Assembly (NCBI RefSeq): GCF_009905375.1
Contig: NW_027417092.1
Span: 1-64,000 of the forward strand
Source of the DNA: Apium graveolens
Taxonomy: Eukaryota; Streptophyta; Magnoliopsida; Apiales; Apiaceae
Direction: 5' to 3'
DNA length: 64,000 bases
Under the pieces are notes generated by a model, which saw nothing but the letters and a program-made list of their open reading frames with translations, made no database searches and was not told the DNA's origin. Of the stretch, positions 1-11,026 are shown in pieces. Every line of letters starts with the position of its first letter. The stretch's first letter is position 1. The position numbers were made by a program, and so were the translations under genes.

Positions 1-72
1 AATGTGGAAGAATCAACTTGGGAACTAGAGAGCACAATGCTAGAAAAGTACCCCCATTTGTTTTCTGTTTGA
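1..72 (+). CDS. 3' end of Ty3/gypsy chromovirus polyprotein (partial)
   Basis: The first 24 codons are open and end in TGA at 70-72. The peptide has the tryptophan, glutamate and 'YP.LF' pattern seen at the C-terminal end of the integrase chromodomain in Tekay/Del-type polyproteins, which targets integration to chromatin. A purine-rich tract and an LTR start follow directly, as expected for the end of pol. The rest of the element lies left of the window. The assignment rests on a short peptide plus its position before a PPT and LTR. Confidence 0.7.
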   Translation, partial: NVEESTWELESTMLEKYPHLFSV

Positions 73-92
73 TTCCGGGACGGAATCCTTTT

Positions 93-105
93 AAGGAGGG
101 GAGAC
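93..105 (+). other. polypurine tract of gypsy element
   Basis: The purine run AAGGAGGGGAGA sits immediately before the TGTAATAACCCC start of the LTR. It would prime plus-strand DNA synthesis. Confidence 0.75.
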
Positions 106-2200
106 TGTAATAACCCCAAAATTTTCAACTTTTTGTAACCCTTGTGAATAGTGTTTTAGCTGAATGAGAAAACTTTTCATGCCACACTATGTAGGGGTTC
201 TGTTATGGATATTCTGGGATATTATTAGTACTCTATGAAGTATATAAGTGTATGTAAAGATCGTCAGAATCCAATTCCGAACACTTTGGTTTTTCCCGGA
301 AATCCACAAGATACGGAGAGAATTGAGTATAAGGTAACAGGATAAAAAGGATTTAATTAAAGGATTATAATAGAGGATCATAAAAAGGAATATAATGTAT
401 TGAGAAAGGTTAAGGGAACCTAAGTAATAAGATCCCGGGTATGATCCTTCAAACGATAAACGAGAACGAAAGTTAAGCGAACCGTATAACAGATCAGCGG
501 TCATTAGGCAAACGATTAGGAAGTTAATCAAAGGGATTAGTGGGAAGGATGCCATCCAACCAATAGAAAGAGGACAAGGAAGGGAGGATGACATCATGAA
601 GATGACATAAGCATGACATGGGAAGGAAGGAGGTGTGGTAGCTTTGTAACCACACAATTTCAAGGGCAAGAAAGTAATTGACTAAATCAAATACAAAACA
701 AGTCAACCAATCCAAGTAAAAAATCATTCTCATCAAAAAAATCAAAAGCAACCAAGGCTTGTTCTTGAGAGCTCTCGGCTTTTTAACATTTTAAAGGCAA
801 GATTTTTCAAAATCAAAGATCCAAGCTTCCTAAATTGGTAAGATAATTCCCTAATCATCTTCATGCTTAGTTAGGACTATATCATGAGTTTAAGCCATTA
901 ATTCTTTCTCAATCTTCTTCATTTAATCAAAGAAGAAGACAATGAATAGTGTTTTCAAGTTTTTAACTTGAACTTTTTCTTGTTTTTCTTGAAGATCCAA
1001 GCATTCTTAAGACTTCTCAAAGCTTCTTAAGGCTTCCTAGCTCCACCCACCACTTCAAGGAAGGTATACCATCTCCAAACCCTAGATTCCTATATATTAT
1101 AAGATGATTTTGATTAGTGGGTTGATATTGTAGTTTGTTGTTCTGATTTAGAGTTTGGGATTTGGATTGGTAGTGAAATGGAATGGTAATTGTTGTGGTT
1201 TTGATTTAAAGGAACTTAAGTATGATTAAAGTAAAGTTTAAGCATAAGTATGAATGGTTAAATTGAATTGGTTGGGGTTGTTATGATGTGATAAGGATGG
1301 ATGTTTGTTGTGTGTTGGATTTGAGGTTGGTTTGTGGTTGGTTTTGTATGGTTTAAAATTTGGAAATCGCGTAAACATAGCCGTCGTAACGTCCGATTTT
1401 CTCTGGACTGTTTTTGTGCATAGCATTAGGACCCGAGAACCCCCTGCTAGATTATGACCACTGCCATGATTAGATAGCTCATGTTACGAGCTTCGTTTTG
1501 ATATGTAGTTCGTTCGATTCCGATGCACGGTTTAGGAGAAACGACCGTTTCAAGTAACGGCGTTTCGCGAACGAAACTTTTTCCCTCGCCTTACTTTGAA
1601 ATGTAGGTTAAAGACCAAAAAGGGTTAATTAATGTATGAAACATTTATGGTAAGTGTGTTAGGCAGTTGGTAAGACATTCGCGAAGGAATCGCTTTAAAA
1701 ATCGTAAAGGTTAAATTGTTAAAAATGGTGGAGCCGAGGGTACCCGAGTGACTTAAGCGAATCGGTGAGCGCAAAACAAGCGTTAGAATCTAAGATTAGT
1801 TAAAGTATAGATGACAAGTGACTTTGGTTTAATTCCAACTTACTTGTTGTTTATAGGTTATCAGACTCGTCCCGAGCCTTTCTCACCCCCAAGTCGCTCA
1901 GGCAAGTATTCTATCCGTTATACTGTTGTTGTGATGAATATATGTATATGCATTATCTTGTGATAGATGCATGTTTATATTAGCAAATGTTGCGATATAT
2001 TGAAGCATGCTGATATGGTATATATATGCATGCCTGTTTCGTATTCTTGCCATATATGTCTGTTGGTTCAGTTGTTAATACCTATGCTAGAGGATAGCAG
2101 TAGTTGCGTATACCCTTAGTATAGGGACCCAAAGGTGAAAATATTTTCTAAAACCGGGAGTCGAGGATCCCGAGTAGATTTTGTATATATATGGATATGG

Positions 2201-2238
<38 letters not shown>

Positions 2239-2244
2239 ATATAT
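2201..2244. repeat. (TA)n microsatellite inside the LTR
   Basis: A nearly pure TA run interrupted by one TTT. A shorter TA tract lies near 3308-3332. Confidence 0.9.
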
Positions 2245-2302
2245 GGTCATAGTTTTCAAAACTATTAATCGAATAAGGTTTATTCGATAACTTTAACTTT
2301 AT

Positions 2303-2515
2303 TTTATTATTGAATATTATTTCGAATATTATTCGAAGGCGTATGACTCCTTTATATTAAATGAATATTATTTTGAATATTCATTCGAGGACTTATGACT
2401 CCTTTTATTTATTTATCTGAATATTATTTTGAATATTCATTCGAGGGCTTATGACTCAGTTTTTATTATTTAATGAATATTATTTGAATATTCATTTGAG
2501 GATCTATGACTCCGA
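2303..2515. repeat. short tandem repeat in LTR, about four copies of 55-60 bp
   Basis: Each copy holds a GAATATT..GAATATT inverted pair followed by TTCGAGG or a variant and then TATGACTC. Copies end near 2351, 2402, 2458 and 2514. The GAATATT pairs could fold into small hairpins. Confidence 0.75.
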
Positions 2516-4077
2516 TTATTTGCTGAGATATATTCTTTATTTTATTAAAGAATAAGGTGTAAATAATCAAACTTATTTTCGATTATTCAAATAAAGATAA
2601 TACTTTCATATAAGTATATCTTTGGTTATTTAATACTCGTTTCAAGTATAAATTTTAATACTTCTACTTCAATTATTTTTATAAAGACTATTCTTTATGG
2701 GAATATTATTTAATTAATAATATTCAGTCATTTTCTAAATATTCTGGGGACTGATTTACTTCATTAAATCAGCTTTACTCCAAACACTCTATAAAGTGTT
2801 TTCGAGTCTTCAAAATGATTTTTAAAAGTTAGAGCGGATCCCAAAACTCATTTTTATATTTAAGATCTTCCTTTTTAAGGGGATTTAAATACTCGCTTAA
2901 AACCTGAGGAATCCGGCTCTGTGGTGTATTTTATATTCGCAACGAGGTTGCTGTTTTGAGAAAACAATTTGATTACTTGCCCAATGTTCGGGAAGTAAGT
3001 CCATTTGATTGAGTCGGCATAAGCGACAGGCCGGGGTACGGTCTATTATTGTGTAAGCGGCTGGGTGGCAGTCCATCAACGCGTGAGGGGCCGGGTAACG
3101 GTCTAGCACGAGGTCCTAATGCGGCCAGGGTGATGACCGGTGAGGAATTCATCCATCTACAGTAGAAAAGGTTACTTATTGGTATCTTTGCCTGATCAGC
3201 AAGATATCTGGTTTATGCCAAAATTCTTTTCCTTTCCAAAATTCATTGGATGTTTCAAACTCTGTTCATACTTTACATAACAGAGGTTCCAGGAAATGTT
3301 TTAGAGATATATATATGTGGATATATATATATCAGGACTAAATAAAGTATCTCATAACTTTTTCATTCAACAATATTTCAAAGATTGAATCTATTCAAGT
3401 CTCAACTTGTGGTCTCATCTATGGGATGTTTTCTTAAAACTTATAATACTTTGAACGGTGGTAGTTCAAGTAGCTTTATAAATGATATAAGTGTGGTGAA
3501 GTATTGGTAACTTCATTCCTTATTTTTACTTATATCTAGTAAGTAATTATCTTGCATATGATAGAGATTCTATTAAGTATCCATTTAGATACTTATATTA
3601 TTGTTATCACTATATATATTATCTTGCGAGCTGTAAGGCTCACTCTTGCTTTATTTCTTCATCACACAACAACAGTTAGGAGAGATGGCCAGACTCCAGC
3701 AGACCCAGCGCAAGCGCGTGGGAAGCGTCCCGCGTCTTCCCGATGATGTTGTAGCTGCTATAGCTGCAGAGGTAGATCCATTGTAGTTCAGGCATTCTAC
3801 TTTTGAGAATCAAATTATGTATAATTATAACTTGTGGCAGATAATGGCAATTAACTGTAAATTATCAAGTAATCATTTTGGGTTGTAATAATTTTAAATT
3901 GTGGATTCAAAGACTTGTACTTATTTCAATTTCATCTCTGAGACTATAACGGGTTGTGGTGTGTGTTAGTATGGGGTCACAGCATGAGGTTATTTATTAT
4001 TAATTAAGTGAAGTGATATTGTGGAAAGAAAGACCGTGACAACCCGGATCCCCGACCCCGGATCTGGGGGTGTTACA

Positions 4078-4658
4078 TTACCTAATCTAGTACCCAATTC
4101 TAGCATCACATAGTTGCTAAGGTTAAAATACCTATCAGAAACAAGCATATAGAGCATATTAACAAGAGATGAAGTTATGGCATCAAAATTACTAATTTTC
4201 CCAGAGAAAACCTTTATAAAGGCATCCCCAAGAAAACTCCATTCTTTCCTAAGGCCTTTTCTTCTAATACTCCCTAAACTAGCAGAGTTAAGAGAATAAC
4301 CTATGGAATCTAACATGCTGGATACATCATTATCAGTGTGTGGTGTCATGGCATTGTTCTCAGGTAATTTAAAACATGCTTGTAAATCATCACAGTTAAT
4401 ACAGTGATTTTTACCTTTGAGAGTGAAGGAGATAGTCATATCTTTGGAGTTGAACTCAGCAGTTGTCCAAATCTCCTCAACTACTTCACAGTAAATCGTT
4501 GGGGCTTCCAGCATTGCATAGCTAAGTTTACAGTTTTTGATGAAGTCCATCATTTTGTGATAGTCTGAATGGGCTTCATTCTTTTCTACCAAAGCTATGA
4601 AATTGTTCTTCTCATAGATGAACCCAGATTGAGACATAATTTTCACGACTGGTGCCAT
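4078..4658 (-). pseudogene. SIRE-1 extra 3' ORF, truncated by the Tekay insertion
   Basis: An open frame of about 193 codons runs from ATG at 4658 to the LTR junction at 4077/4078, where it continues as foreign LTR sequence. It resembles the additional ORF found downstream of RNase H in SIRE/Maximus copia elements; relatives in Asteraceae are often labelled 'synaptobrevin, longin-like' without functional support. Visible pattern: an N-terminal block with FIYEKNNFIALVEKNEAHSD, then 'PTIYCEVVEEIW' and a cysteine pair. The role is unknown (env-like has been proposed for SIRE ORFs). It lies on the same strand as pol, separated from it by about 550 bp of repeat-rich DNA. Confidence 0.7.
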
Positions 4659-4963
4659 TGTTGTGAGTAGAAATTGCAGAGAATAACTTGAAGGTTTTGC
4701 AGAGAGAAAATGGTAAATGCTTGAAATTTTAAGAAAGCGTAAAGTAAAAATGAAAAATCAGAAGGGCTTATATGCTTTAAAAAAAATTAGTAAAAGATTA
4801 ATCAATAAGTATATGTTAGTGAATTTCAGCCGTTTAAGAATAAACTGTAAGTATTCTAACAACTACCTTTAAAACCAATACATACAGATGTATGTATGAG
4901 TATCAACGGTTAAGAAAATAGAATCAACGGCTGTGAAACACTTGAATCGACTGATGTGACATT

Positions 4964-5117
4964 TCAACGGATAAGGCAAATTGTCATCCGTTGAAAGGTA
5001 CTTCAGTTTTATCCGTTGACGGATAAAAATTCCAGAAATGTATTTGTCTTTCAACGGATAATGAATATCCGTTGATAGAGCAATTTTGACTTTCAACGGA
5101 TAGGAAACATCCGTTGA
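4964..5117. repeat. ATCCGTTGA/TCAACGGAT motif cluster downstream of pol
   Basis: Exact copies of the 9-mer in plus-strand sense lie at 4986, 5011, 5067 and 5109. Reverse complements lie at 4964, 5051 and 5093. Degenerate copies occur near 4902 and 4924. The two orientations alternate, so adjacent copies could pair. Confidence 0.95.
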
Positions 5118-5203
5118 TGGTATAAACTTTGTTAAAAGTCAAATTTGTTCTAGCAACTAATATATTTCAGGCTTCAATTCAAATTGCAATAAGGACATGA
5201 ATT

Positions 5204-5923
5204 TTAAGAGTAATTAAGCATACCTAGCTCACTTACTAATCTTGTGAATGTTGATTCATCAAGTGGCTTGGTAAATATGTCTGCAATTTGTTGTTCACTT
5301 GGAACAAAATGTAGTTCCACTGTACCATTCATGACATGCTCCCTAATGAAGTGGTACTTGATATCAATGTGCTTGGTTCTTGAGTGCTGTACAGGATTCT
5401 CTGTTATGGCTATGGCACTTGTGTTGTCACAAAAGATAGGAATTCTATCAACATGAAGTCCATAGTCAAGGAGTTGATTTCTCATCCATAACACTTGAGA
5501 GCAGCAACTTCCAGCAGCAATGTATTCAGCCTCAGCTGTAGAAGTAGAGACTGAATTTTGCTTTTTGCTAAACCATGATACAAGCTTGTTTCCCAGGAAT
5601 TGGCAGGAGCCTGTTGTACTTTTCCTGTCTATTTTGCAACCTGCATAGTCTGCATCTGAATAACCAATTAGATCAAAGCCAGATTCTCTAGGATACCAAA
5701 TACCTAAATTTGGTGTACCCTTGAGATATCTGAAAATCCTTTTGATAGCTATTAAGTGAGACTCCCTAGGATCAGCTTGAAATCTAGCACACAGACATGT
5801 AGCAAACATTATATCTGGTCTGCTAGCAGTTAAATATAAAAGTGAACCAACCATGCCTCTATAACTTGTAATGTCCACAGACCTTTCAGTCTTATTTAAT
5901 TCAAGTTTGGTGGCAGTGGCCAT
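5204..5923 (-). pseudogene. SIRE-1 pol, end of RT and RNase H
   Basis: An open frame of 239 codons encodes the copia connection and RNase H region. Recognisable blocks in order are 'SLLYLTASRPDIMF', 'SDADYAGCKIDRKSTTG' with the RNase H acidic residue, 'SKKQNSVSTSTAEAEYIA', 'CDNTSAIAI' and 'KHIDIKYHFIREHV', ending TKPLDESTFTRLVSELGML. It degrades the RNA strand of the RNA:DNA hybrid. It is shifted by one base from the upstream RT frame at about 5920, where the A run of the conserved boundary has one extra base. The frame is otherwise intact, so decay is recent. Confidence 0.9.
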
Positions 5924-7910
5924 GGGAGTTTTTTGCAGATGAACATTCCATTAAGTCAAACTTCTTTAAAAGATCATGAATATATTTAGTTTGACTAATG
6001 AAAATTCCATTACTAACTTGTTTAATTTGTAAACCAAGAAAATAGGTTAGTTCTCCCATAAGGCTCATTTCATAATTACTTTGCATTAGCTTAGCAAACT
6101 TTTTACAAAGTTTATCATCTTTAGAACCAAATATTATGTCGTCTACATAAATTTGAACAAGTATACTAGAGCCATTAACATTCCTAAAGAAGAGAGTTTT
6201 ATCAACAGTACCTCTAGTGAAGTGATTCTCCAAAAGAAATTTTGATAAGGTTTCATACCAGGCTCTAGGTGCTTGCTTCAGTCCATAGAGTGCTTTCAAC
6301 AGATAATATACATAGTCTGGAAAATTTGGATCTTCAAATCCTGGAGGTTGACTTACATAGACTTCTTCCTCTAATTTCCCATTTAGAAATGCACTCTTGA
6401 CATCCATTTGATAGACTTTGAAATTGGCATGAGCTGCATAGGCTAGAAAAATTCTGATGGCTTCAAGTCTTGCAACAGGAGCATATGTCTCATCAAAATC
6501 TATTCCCTCTTGCTGAGAATAGCCTTTAGCAACCAATCTGGCTTTATTCCTTATGATAATGCCATTTTCATCCATCTTGTTTCTGAATACCCATTTTGTG
6601 TCAATAGGACTCTTGTTCTTTGGTTTGGGTACCAGCTTCCAAACTTGGTTTCTCTCAAATTGGTTTAGCTCTTCCTGCATAGCTAATATCCAATCTGGAT
6701 CCAATAAGGCTTCTTCCACTTTCTTAGGTTCCTCCTGAGATAGAAAACTACTATACAGACATTCATCTTGAGTAGCTCTTCTTGTTTGCACTTTAGATGA
6801 TGCATCACCAATGATCAGTTCAAAGGGATGATTCTTGGTCCATTTCCTTTGAAGTGGAAGATGTGCTCTAGATGAGGTGGCCTCAGTATTGTCATGATGT
6901 GAGACAGAGTGTTGACTAGTTGAAACTCCCCCTGAGTTGTTGGTCCTTTGCAGGGAACTTGGAGTTCTATCAACTGATGATGTAAATCGATTATCCGTTG
7001 ATAAACTATGATCAACGGATGCTTCATTTAGTACTTCAACGGATGATACTCCATGTCTTTCAACGGATACTGCATTGCCTCTATCAACGGATGCAGAATT
7101 CTGTGCATTATCCAAGGGCATGTTTTGAATCCCTTTTGAAGTGTCATCTCCATCTGTCTCCTCTTCACTATCATCACAATATATCTCAATGTTGTCAAAT
7201 TTGAGTCTCTCATTTTGTCCCTCATCTGTTAGTCCATCAATCTTTTCATCATCAAACACAACATGCACAGATTCCATAACAATGTTGGTTCTTAGATTGT
7301 AGACCCTATAAGATTTTCCAGCTGAATAACCAACAAATATCCCTTCATCAGCCTTTGCATCAAACTTCCCTTTATGGTCAGATTGATTCCTTAGTATAAA
7401 ACATTTACATCCAAAGACATGAAGAAAGTTTAGAGTTGGTTTTCTTCTCTTGAACAACTGATAAGGAGTCATGCCTTTAGCTTGATTGATCAAAGAGATA
7501 TTTTGAGTGAAACAGGCACAATTAACAGCTTCAGCCCAGAAATATGTTGGTAACTTTGATTCTTCAAGCATTGTTCTGGCAGCCTCAATTAAAGATCTGT
7601 TCTTTCTTTCAACTACCCCATTTTGCTGAGGTGTTCTTGGAGCTGAGAACTCATGCATGATTCCATTTTCTTCACAAAACAGCCTCATTGATAAATTTTT
7701 GAACTCAGTTCCATTGTCACTCCTGATATTCCTAACCTTCAGGTCAGGATGATTATTGACTTGCCTGATGTGATTGATAATGATTTCACTTGCTTCATTC
7801 TTTGATCCAAGAAAATAGACCCATGAAAACTTTGAGAAATCATCTACAATCACTAAGCAATATCTTTTTCTTGCAATTGACAATACATTGACTGGTCCAA
7901 ACAAATCCAT
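5901..7910 (-). pseudogene. SIRE-1 pol, integrase core and reverse transcriptase
   Basis: An open frame of 669 codons. Integrase catalytic acids sit in 'HMDLFGPV', 'IRSDNGTEF' and '[11 protein letters not shown]'. The integrase C-terminal 'GCKCFILRN' and '[14 protein letters not shown]' blocks follow. A linker of about 120 residues, rich in S, T and D, holds five copies of the element's 9-mer. RT begins near '[12 protein letters not shown]', with '[12 protein letters not shown]', '[11 protein letters not shown]' and the catalytic YVDD in '[13 protein letters not shown]'. An in-frame TAG at about 7917-7919 separates it from the upstream protease-integrase frame (a CAG codon is expected there), and a one-base shift ends it. 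The element is therefore non-functional but young. Confidence 0.93.
6993..7092. repeat. 9-mer cluster inside the pol linker
   Basis: One ATCCGTTGA at 6993 and reverse complements at 7012, 7036, 7060 and 7084, the last three exactly 24 bp apart. On the coding strand most are read as S-V-D or S-V-E codons, for example in [20 protein letters not shown]. Confidence 0.95.
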
Positions 7911-7919
7911 ATGTAGCAG

Positions 7920-8525
7920 CTATAATGGTTCATCAATTGTTGTTTCAAGCTTCTTTTTGAATGATGCTTTCCTTTGTTTGCCTTTCTGACAAGCATCACA
8001 CAAACCATCCCTTGAGAATTCAACAAGAGGAATTCCTCTTACTAGGTCCTTTTTGACTAGATCATTCATTGTCTTGAAATTCAAATGGGATAGCTTCTTG
8101 TGCCATAGCCAACTCTCAACTGAACTTGCTTTGCTGAAGAGACAAGTAATAGATTCTGCATTTGCAGAGTTGAAGTCAGCTAAGTACACATTTCCTTTTC
8201 TAACTCCAGTTAGAACCACTTTGTTGTCTTTCTTACTAGTGACAACACAGGCTTCAGAATTGAAGGAAACTGTATTCCCTTTATCACATAGTTGACTGAT
8301 GCTCAGTAAGTTATGTTTGAGACCATCAACTAATGCAACTTCATCAATGATGACATTCCTTGTTGAAATCAAGCCATATCCCATAGTAAACCCTTTGCTG
8401 TCATCTCCAAAGGTTATGCTAGGGCCAGCTCTTTCCTTAAACTCTGTGAGCAGGGAGAAATCTCCTGTCATGTGTCTTGAATAGCCACTGTCCAAGTACC
8501 ATAGATTTCTTCTATTTCCCTGCAC
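7920..8525 (-). pseudogene. SIRE-1 protease and integrase zinc domain
   Basis: An open frame of about 200 codons. The protease active site block reads 'YLDSGYSRHMTG' (usually DSGCS, so a C-to-Y change beside the catalytic aspartate). It continues with 'GLKHNLLSISQLCD', typical of the GAG-pre-integrase domain. The HHCC zinc-binding integrase domain follows: 'WHKKLSHLNFKTM', then 'CDACQKGKQ'. The frame stops at a TAG just before the catalytic integrase core. Between gag and this frame there is a frame change plus a stop, so gag and pol are no longer joined. Confidence 0.88.
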
Positions 8526-8538
8526 ACTATAAAATCAA

Positions 8539-10965
8539 TCAATTTGATTTTGGTACCCAAGTTTCCTTGGGTCCATTCTTGTTAGCCTTTCTCCTAGACT
8601 TCATTCCTCCTGCATCTCTAGACTTAGGTAACTTTGAGTCAACCTTGGTCTTGGATGTAGTTGGTTGAGGTGTAGGGTTAGTCACAGAATCATTTAGCAC
8701 ATTTGGAATATGATAAGGCATGGATTGTGCATACATGTTATTCCACATAGGCATATTGTATGGCATTTGAGGCATACTAAATGCAGCAAGATAAGGATTG
8801 TTAAAATATGGCATGTTTGCAAAATGTGCATAAGGATTCTGTTGAGACATAGTAGGCATAGCATGTAGAGATGATGCAGACATGTTAGGCATGGAAGAGG
8901 GTACAGTTATGGGGGTTTTCTTAATAGATTTGCAATTAGCAGATAGATGATTAACACTACTATAATGCACACAGCTTTTTCTAGGAGCATACCTATCAGG
9001 TGTGTAATTGTTATGTTTGTTAACACCTACCTTCCCATTTCTGTTAGATTTTCTTTTAGTTTCCTTTTTATCCTCAACCATCTTGAGCCTATTATTTAAC
9101 TGTTCTAAGGTCATGTGCCCTATATTCACCTTACTGACATCTTTGGATGTGCTTGCTTCTTCTTTAATAAAGTTCTTGGAAGTTGAACCAAACTTTTTGT
9201 TGAGTTTCTTTAGATTTTCACTAATAGAAACATCTGCCTGTTTTAATTGAGGAACCTTCAACGGATGCTCATTTTCTTCCTTCAACGGATAACCTTCATC
9301 ATCCGTTGATTCCACATCCGTTGACAGCCCATCAATTAATTCCAGTTTCTTTTTGTTTTTATCCCAGGCAGTTTCACAGAATGATTCAATTCCTTGGACC
9401 TTGGCAATTTGAGCACTAACATCCCTAGATGTTTTCCAGGCTTTAATCACCTCTTGCTCTCTCTTTAATTGATTAGAAAGTATTTCTACTTTCTTAATAG
9501 ATTCAGCTAGTTCATTCTCAACAGATATACAATGCAGCTTGGTTTTCTCTAGGTCAATCAACTTATCTTCTAACATAGCATTTCTATTACTTAAAAACAG
9601 ATTGTTCTCTTTAATCCTACTATTTTCTTTAGCAAGAGATTTAAGAGACACACGCAAATGATACAATTCAGTAGACATGTCATTAAAAGCATCATTGCAC
9701 TCTTCTTTAGTAAGTTGTGTTACATCAGTAGTGATTACCTGAGTTGTTACCTGATTGCTTGATGAACTAACTTCATTTTCCTCAGAATCAGCCATGAGAG
9801 CTAAGTTGACATACTCCACATCTTCATTCTCTTCCTCTCCATCAGCTGCCCAATCTTTTTCTTGAGTAATGAAAGCCCTTTCCTTTTGCTTGAGCAGATC
9901 AAAATATTTCTTCTTGTAATCTACTTGGTCAAATTTCTTCTTTTCAGAAGTTGGCTTTCTGCACTCACTTGCAAAGTGTCCACTTATACCACAATTGAAA
10001 CACTTGAACTTTGATTTGTCCACCATGTTCTTATGAGGTTTAGTGGCTCTAGTGTTTTTCTTAAACTTCATCTTTGCAAATCTCCTGGACAGAAATGCAA
10101 GATGCTCATCAACACTATCAGAGTCATCTTGACTGGAGTTGTCTTCATTCTCAGCAACTTGCTCTTTTCCTTTGCTTGATTCCTGATATCTTGTACCATC
10201 TTTGGAGTTTGATGTAAATCTCACAGTTTCTTTTCTGCATTCCCTCTCATTTTCAGCTACCAATGCAACTGAACTTCCTTTCTTTCTCCCCTTCTCCAAT
10301 ACCTCATCCTGTTCCATCTCTAGTTCATAAGTCTTCAAGATTCCATATAATCTTTCAAGAGTGAAGTCCTTGTAATCCTGAGAGTTTCTCAAGGAGACAG
10401 TCATGGGTTTCCATTCCTTTGGCAAGGATCTTAAGAATTTAAGATTTGAATCCTTCACCTGGTACACTCTACCATACAGCTTCAATCCATTCAACAGCTT
10501 TTGGAATCTGTTAAATGTGTCATTTAAAGATTCATTTTCTTCAAAATGAAAATACTCATACTGTTGAATGAGAAGCTGCATCTTGTTCTCTTTTACTTGT
10601 TCTGTACCTTCACACAGCAGCTGAACTGTGTCCCAAACCTCTTTGGCAGTTGAGCAATTTATCACATTATCAAACATATCCTTGTCAAGACCATTAAACA
10701 AAATGTTCATAGCCTTCTTATCCTTGTGGACTTCTTCTGTGTCTTCCATTGTCCATTCTGCTCTAGGTTTTGGAATGGATTGACCAACAGCAATTGTGGC
10801 CGTAGCAACTGTGGCTACTTTGTGGGGAATGTGAGGACCATTCTCAATACAGTTTACATAACCTTCATCTTGGGAGAGCAGATGAAGGTGCATTTTCACC
10901 TTCCAGTGGTGATAACTGTCTTTGTCAAGAACTGGGATCTTTACTCCAATATCCTTCTTACTCAT
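8539..10965 (-). CDS. SIRE-1 gag polyprotein, 808 aa, open
   Basis: Copia capsid protein. The N-terminal 'PVLDKDSYHHWKVKM' and 'CSTAKEVWDTVQLLCEGTEQVKENK' blocks match the DUF4219/UBN2 gag family. A CCHC zinc knuckle (CFNCGISGHFASEC) sits near residues 320-334 and would bind element RNA. Downstream is a long predicted coiled coil (about residues 430-530), then a Met/Pro/Asn-rich tail and a basic end with 'KETWVPKSN'. The start at 10965 lies about 60 bp after the primer binding site. Four copies of the 9-mer lie in the coding sequence at 9258-9324. Unlike pol, this frame is unbroken. Confidence 0.93.
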   Translation of the reverse strand: MSKKDIGVKIPVLDKDSYHHWKVKMHLHLLSQDEGYVNCIENGPHIPHKVATVATATIAVGQSIPKPRAEWTMEDTEEVHKDKKAMNILFNGLDKDMFDNVINCSTAKEVWDTVQLLCEGTEQVKENKMQLLIQQYEYFHFEENESLNDTFNRFQKLLNGLKLYGRVYQVKDSNLKFLRSLPKEWKPMTVSLRNSQDYKDFTLERLYGILKTYELEMEQDEVLEKGRKKGSSVALVAENERECRKETVRFTSNSKDGTRYQESSKGKEQVAENEDNSSQDDSDSVDEHLAFLSRRFAKMKFKKNTRATKPHKNMVDKSKFKCFNCGISGHFASECRKPTSEKKKFDQVDYKKKYFDLLKQKERAFITQEKDWAADGEEENEDVEYVNLALMADSEENEVSSSSNQVTTQVITTDVTQLTKEECNDAFNDMSTELYHLRVSLKSLAKENSRIKENNLFLSNRNAMLEDKLIDLEKTKLHCISVENELAESIKKVEILSNQLKREQEVIKAWKTSRDVSAQIAKVQGIESFCETAWDKNKKKLELIDGLSTDVESTDDEGYPLKEENEHPLKVPQLKQADVSISENLKKLNKKFGSTSKNFIKEEASTSKDVSKVNIGHMTLEQLNNRLKMVEDKKETKRKSNRNGKVGVNKHNNYTPDRYAPRKSCVHYSSVNHLSANCKSIKKTPITVPSSMPNMSASSLHAMPTMSQQNPYAHFANMPYFNNPYLAAFSMPQMPYNMPMWNNMYAQSMPYHIPNVLNDSVTNPTPQPTTSKTKVDSKLPKSRDAGGMKSRRKANKNGPKETWVPKSN
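9258..9324. repeat. 9-mer cluster inside gag
   Basis: TCAACGGAT at 9258 and 9282, ATCCGTTGA at 9301 and 9316. In the gag frame they read as P-L-K (twice) and S-T-D (twice), giving STDVESTDDEGYPLK and then HPLK. Both orientations of the 9-mer are tolerated as codons. Confidence 0.95.
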
Positions 10966-11012
10966 CTTTGTTAGTTTCCAAGATCTTTAAACTCTTTGTT
11001 TGTCAAGAGCCT

Positions 11013-11024
11013 GATCTGATACCA
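11013..11024 (-). other. SIRE-1 primer binding site
   Basis: On the minus strand the sequence is TGGTATCAGATC, complementary to the 3' end of initiator tRNA-Met with one change from the usual TGGTATCAGAGC. It lies two bases inside the LTR end. Confidence 0.85.
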
Positions 11025-11026
11025 AT

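Larger units (their letters stand above)
106..4077 (+). mobile_element. 3' LTR of Tekay-like Ty3/gypsy element, about 3.97 kb
   Basis: The LTR starts TGTAATAACCCC after the PPT and ends GGGGTGTTACA, an imperfect inverted terminal repeat with TG..CA ends. A very long, AT-rich, mostly non-coding LTR is usual for plant Tekay/Del chromoviruses. It holds a (TA)n tract, a short tandem array and a GC-rich segment near 2990-3140. Its right edge cuts the extra ORF of a SIRE-like element, so it is the younger insertion. The other LTR and the target duplication are outside the window. Open frames inside it have no recognisable product. Confidence 0.85.

Noticed and set aside
187..669. Long minus-strand frame in the gypsy LTR
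   Set aside because: No conserved features; it lies wholly inside a long AT-rich LTR.
4078..4658. An envelope gene of a retrovirus
   Set aside because: The ORF is downstream of pol as an env would be, but I see no signal peptide or membrane segments; it is kept as an extra ORF of unknown role.
8520..8560. Programmed frameshift between gag and pol of SIRE-1
   Set aside because: The pol frame also has a stop at the junction, and there are other lesions in pol; decay is simpler.
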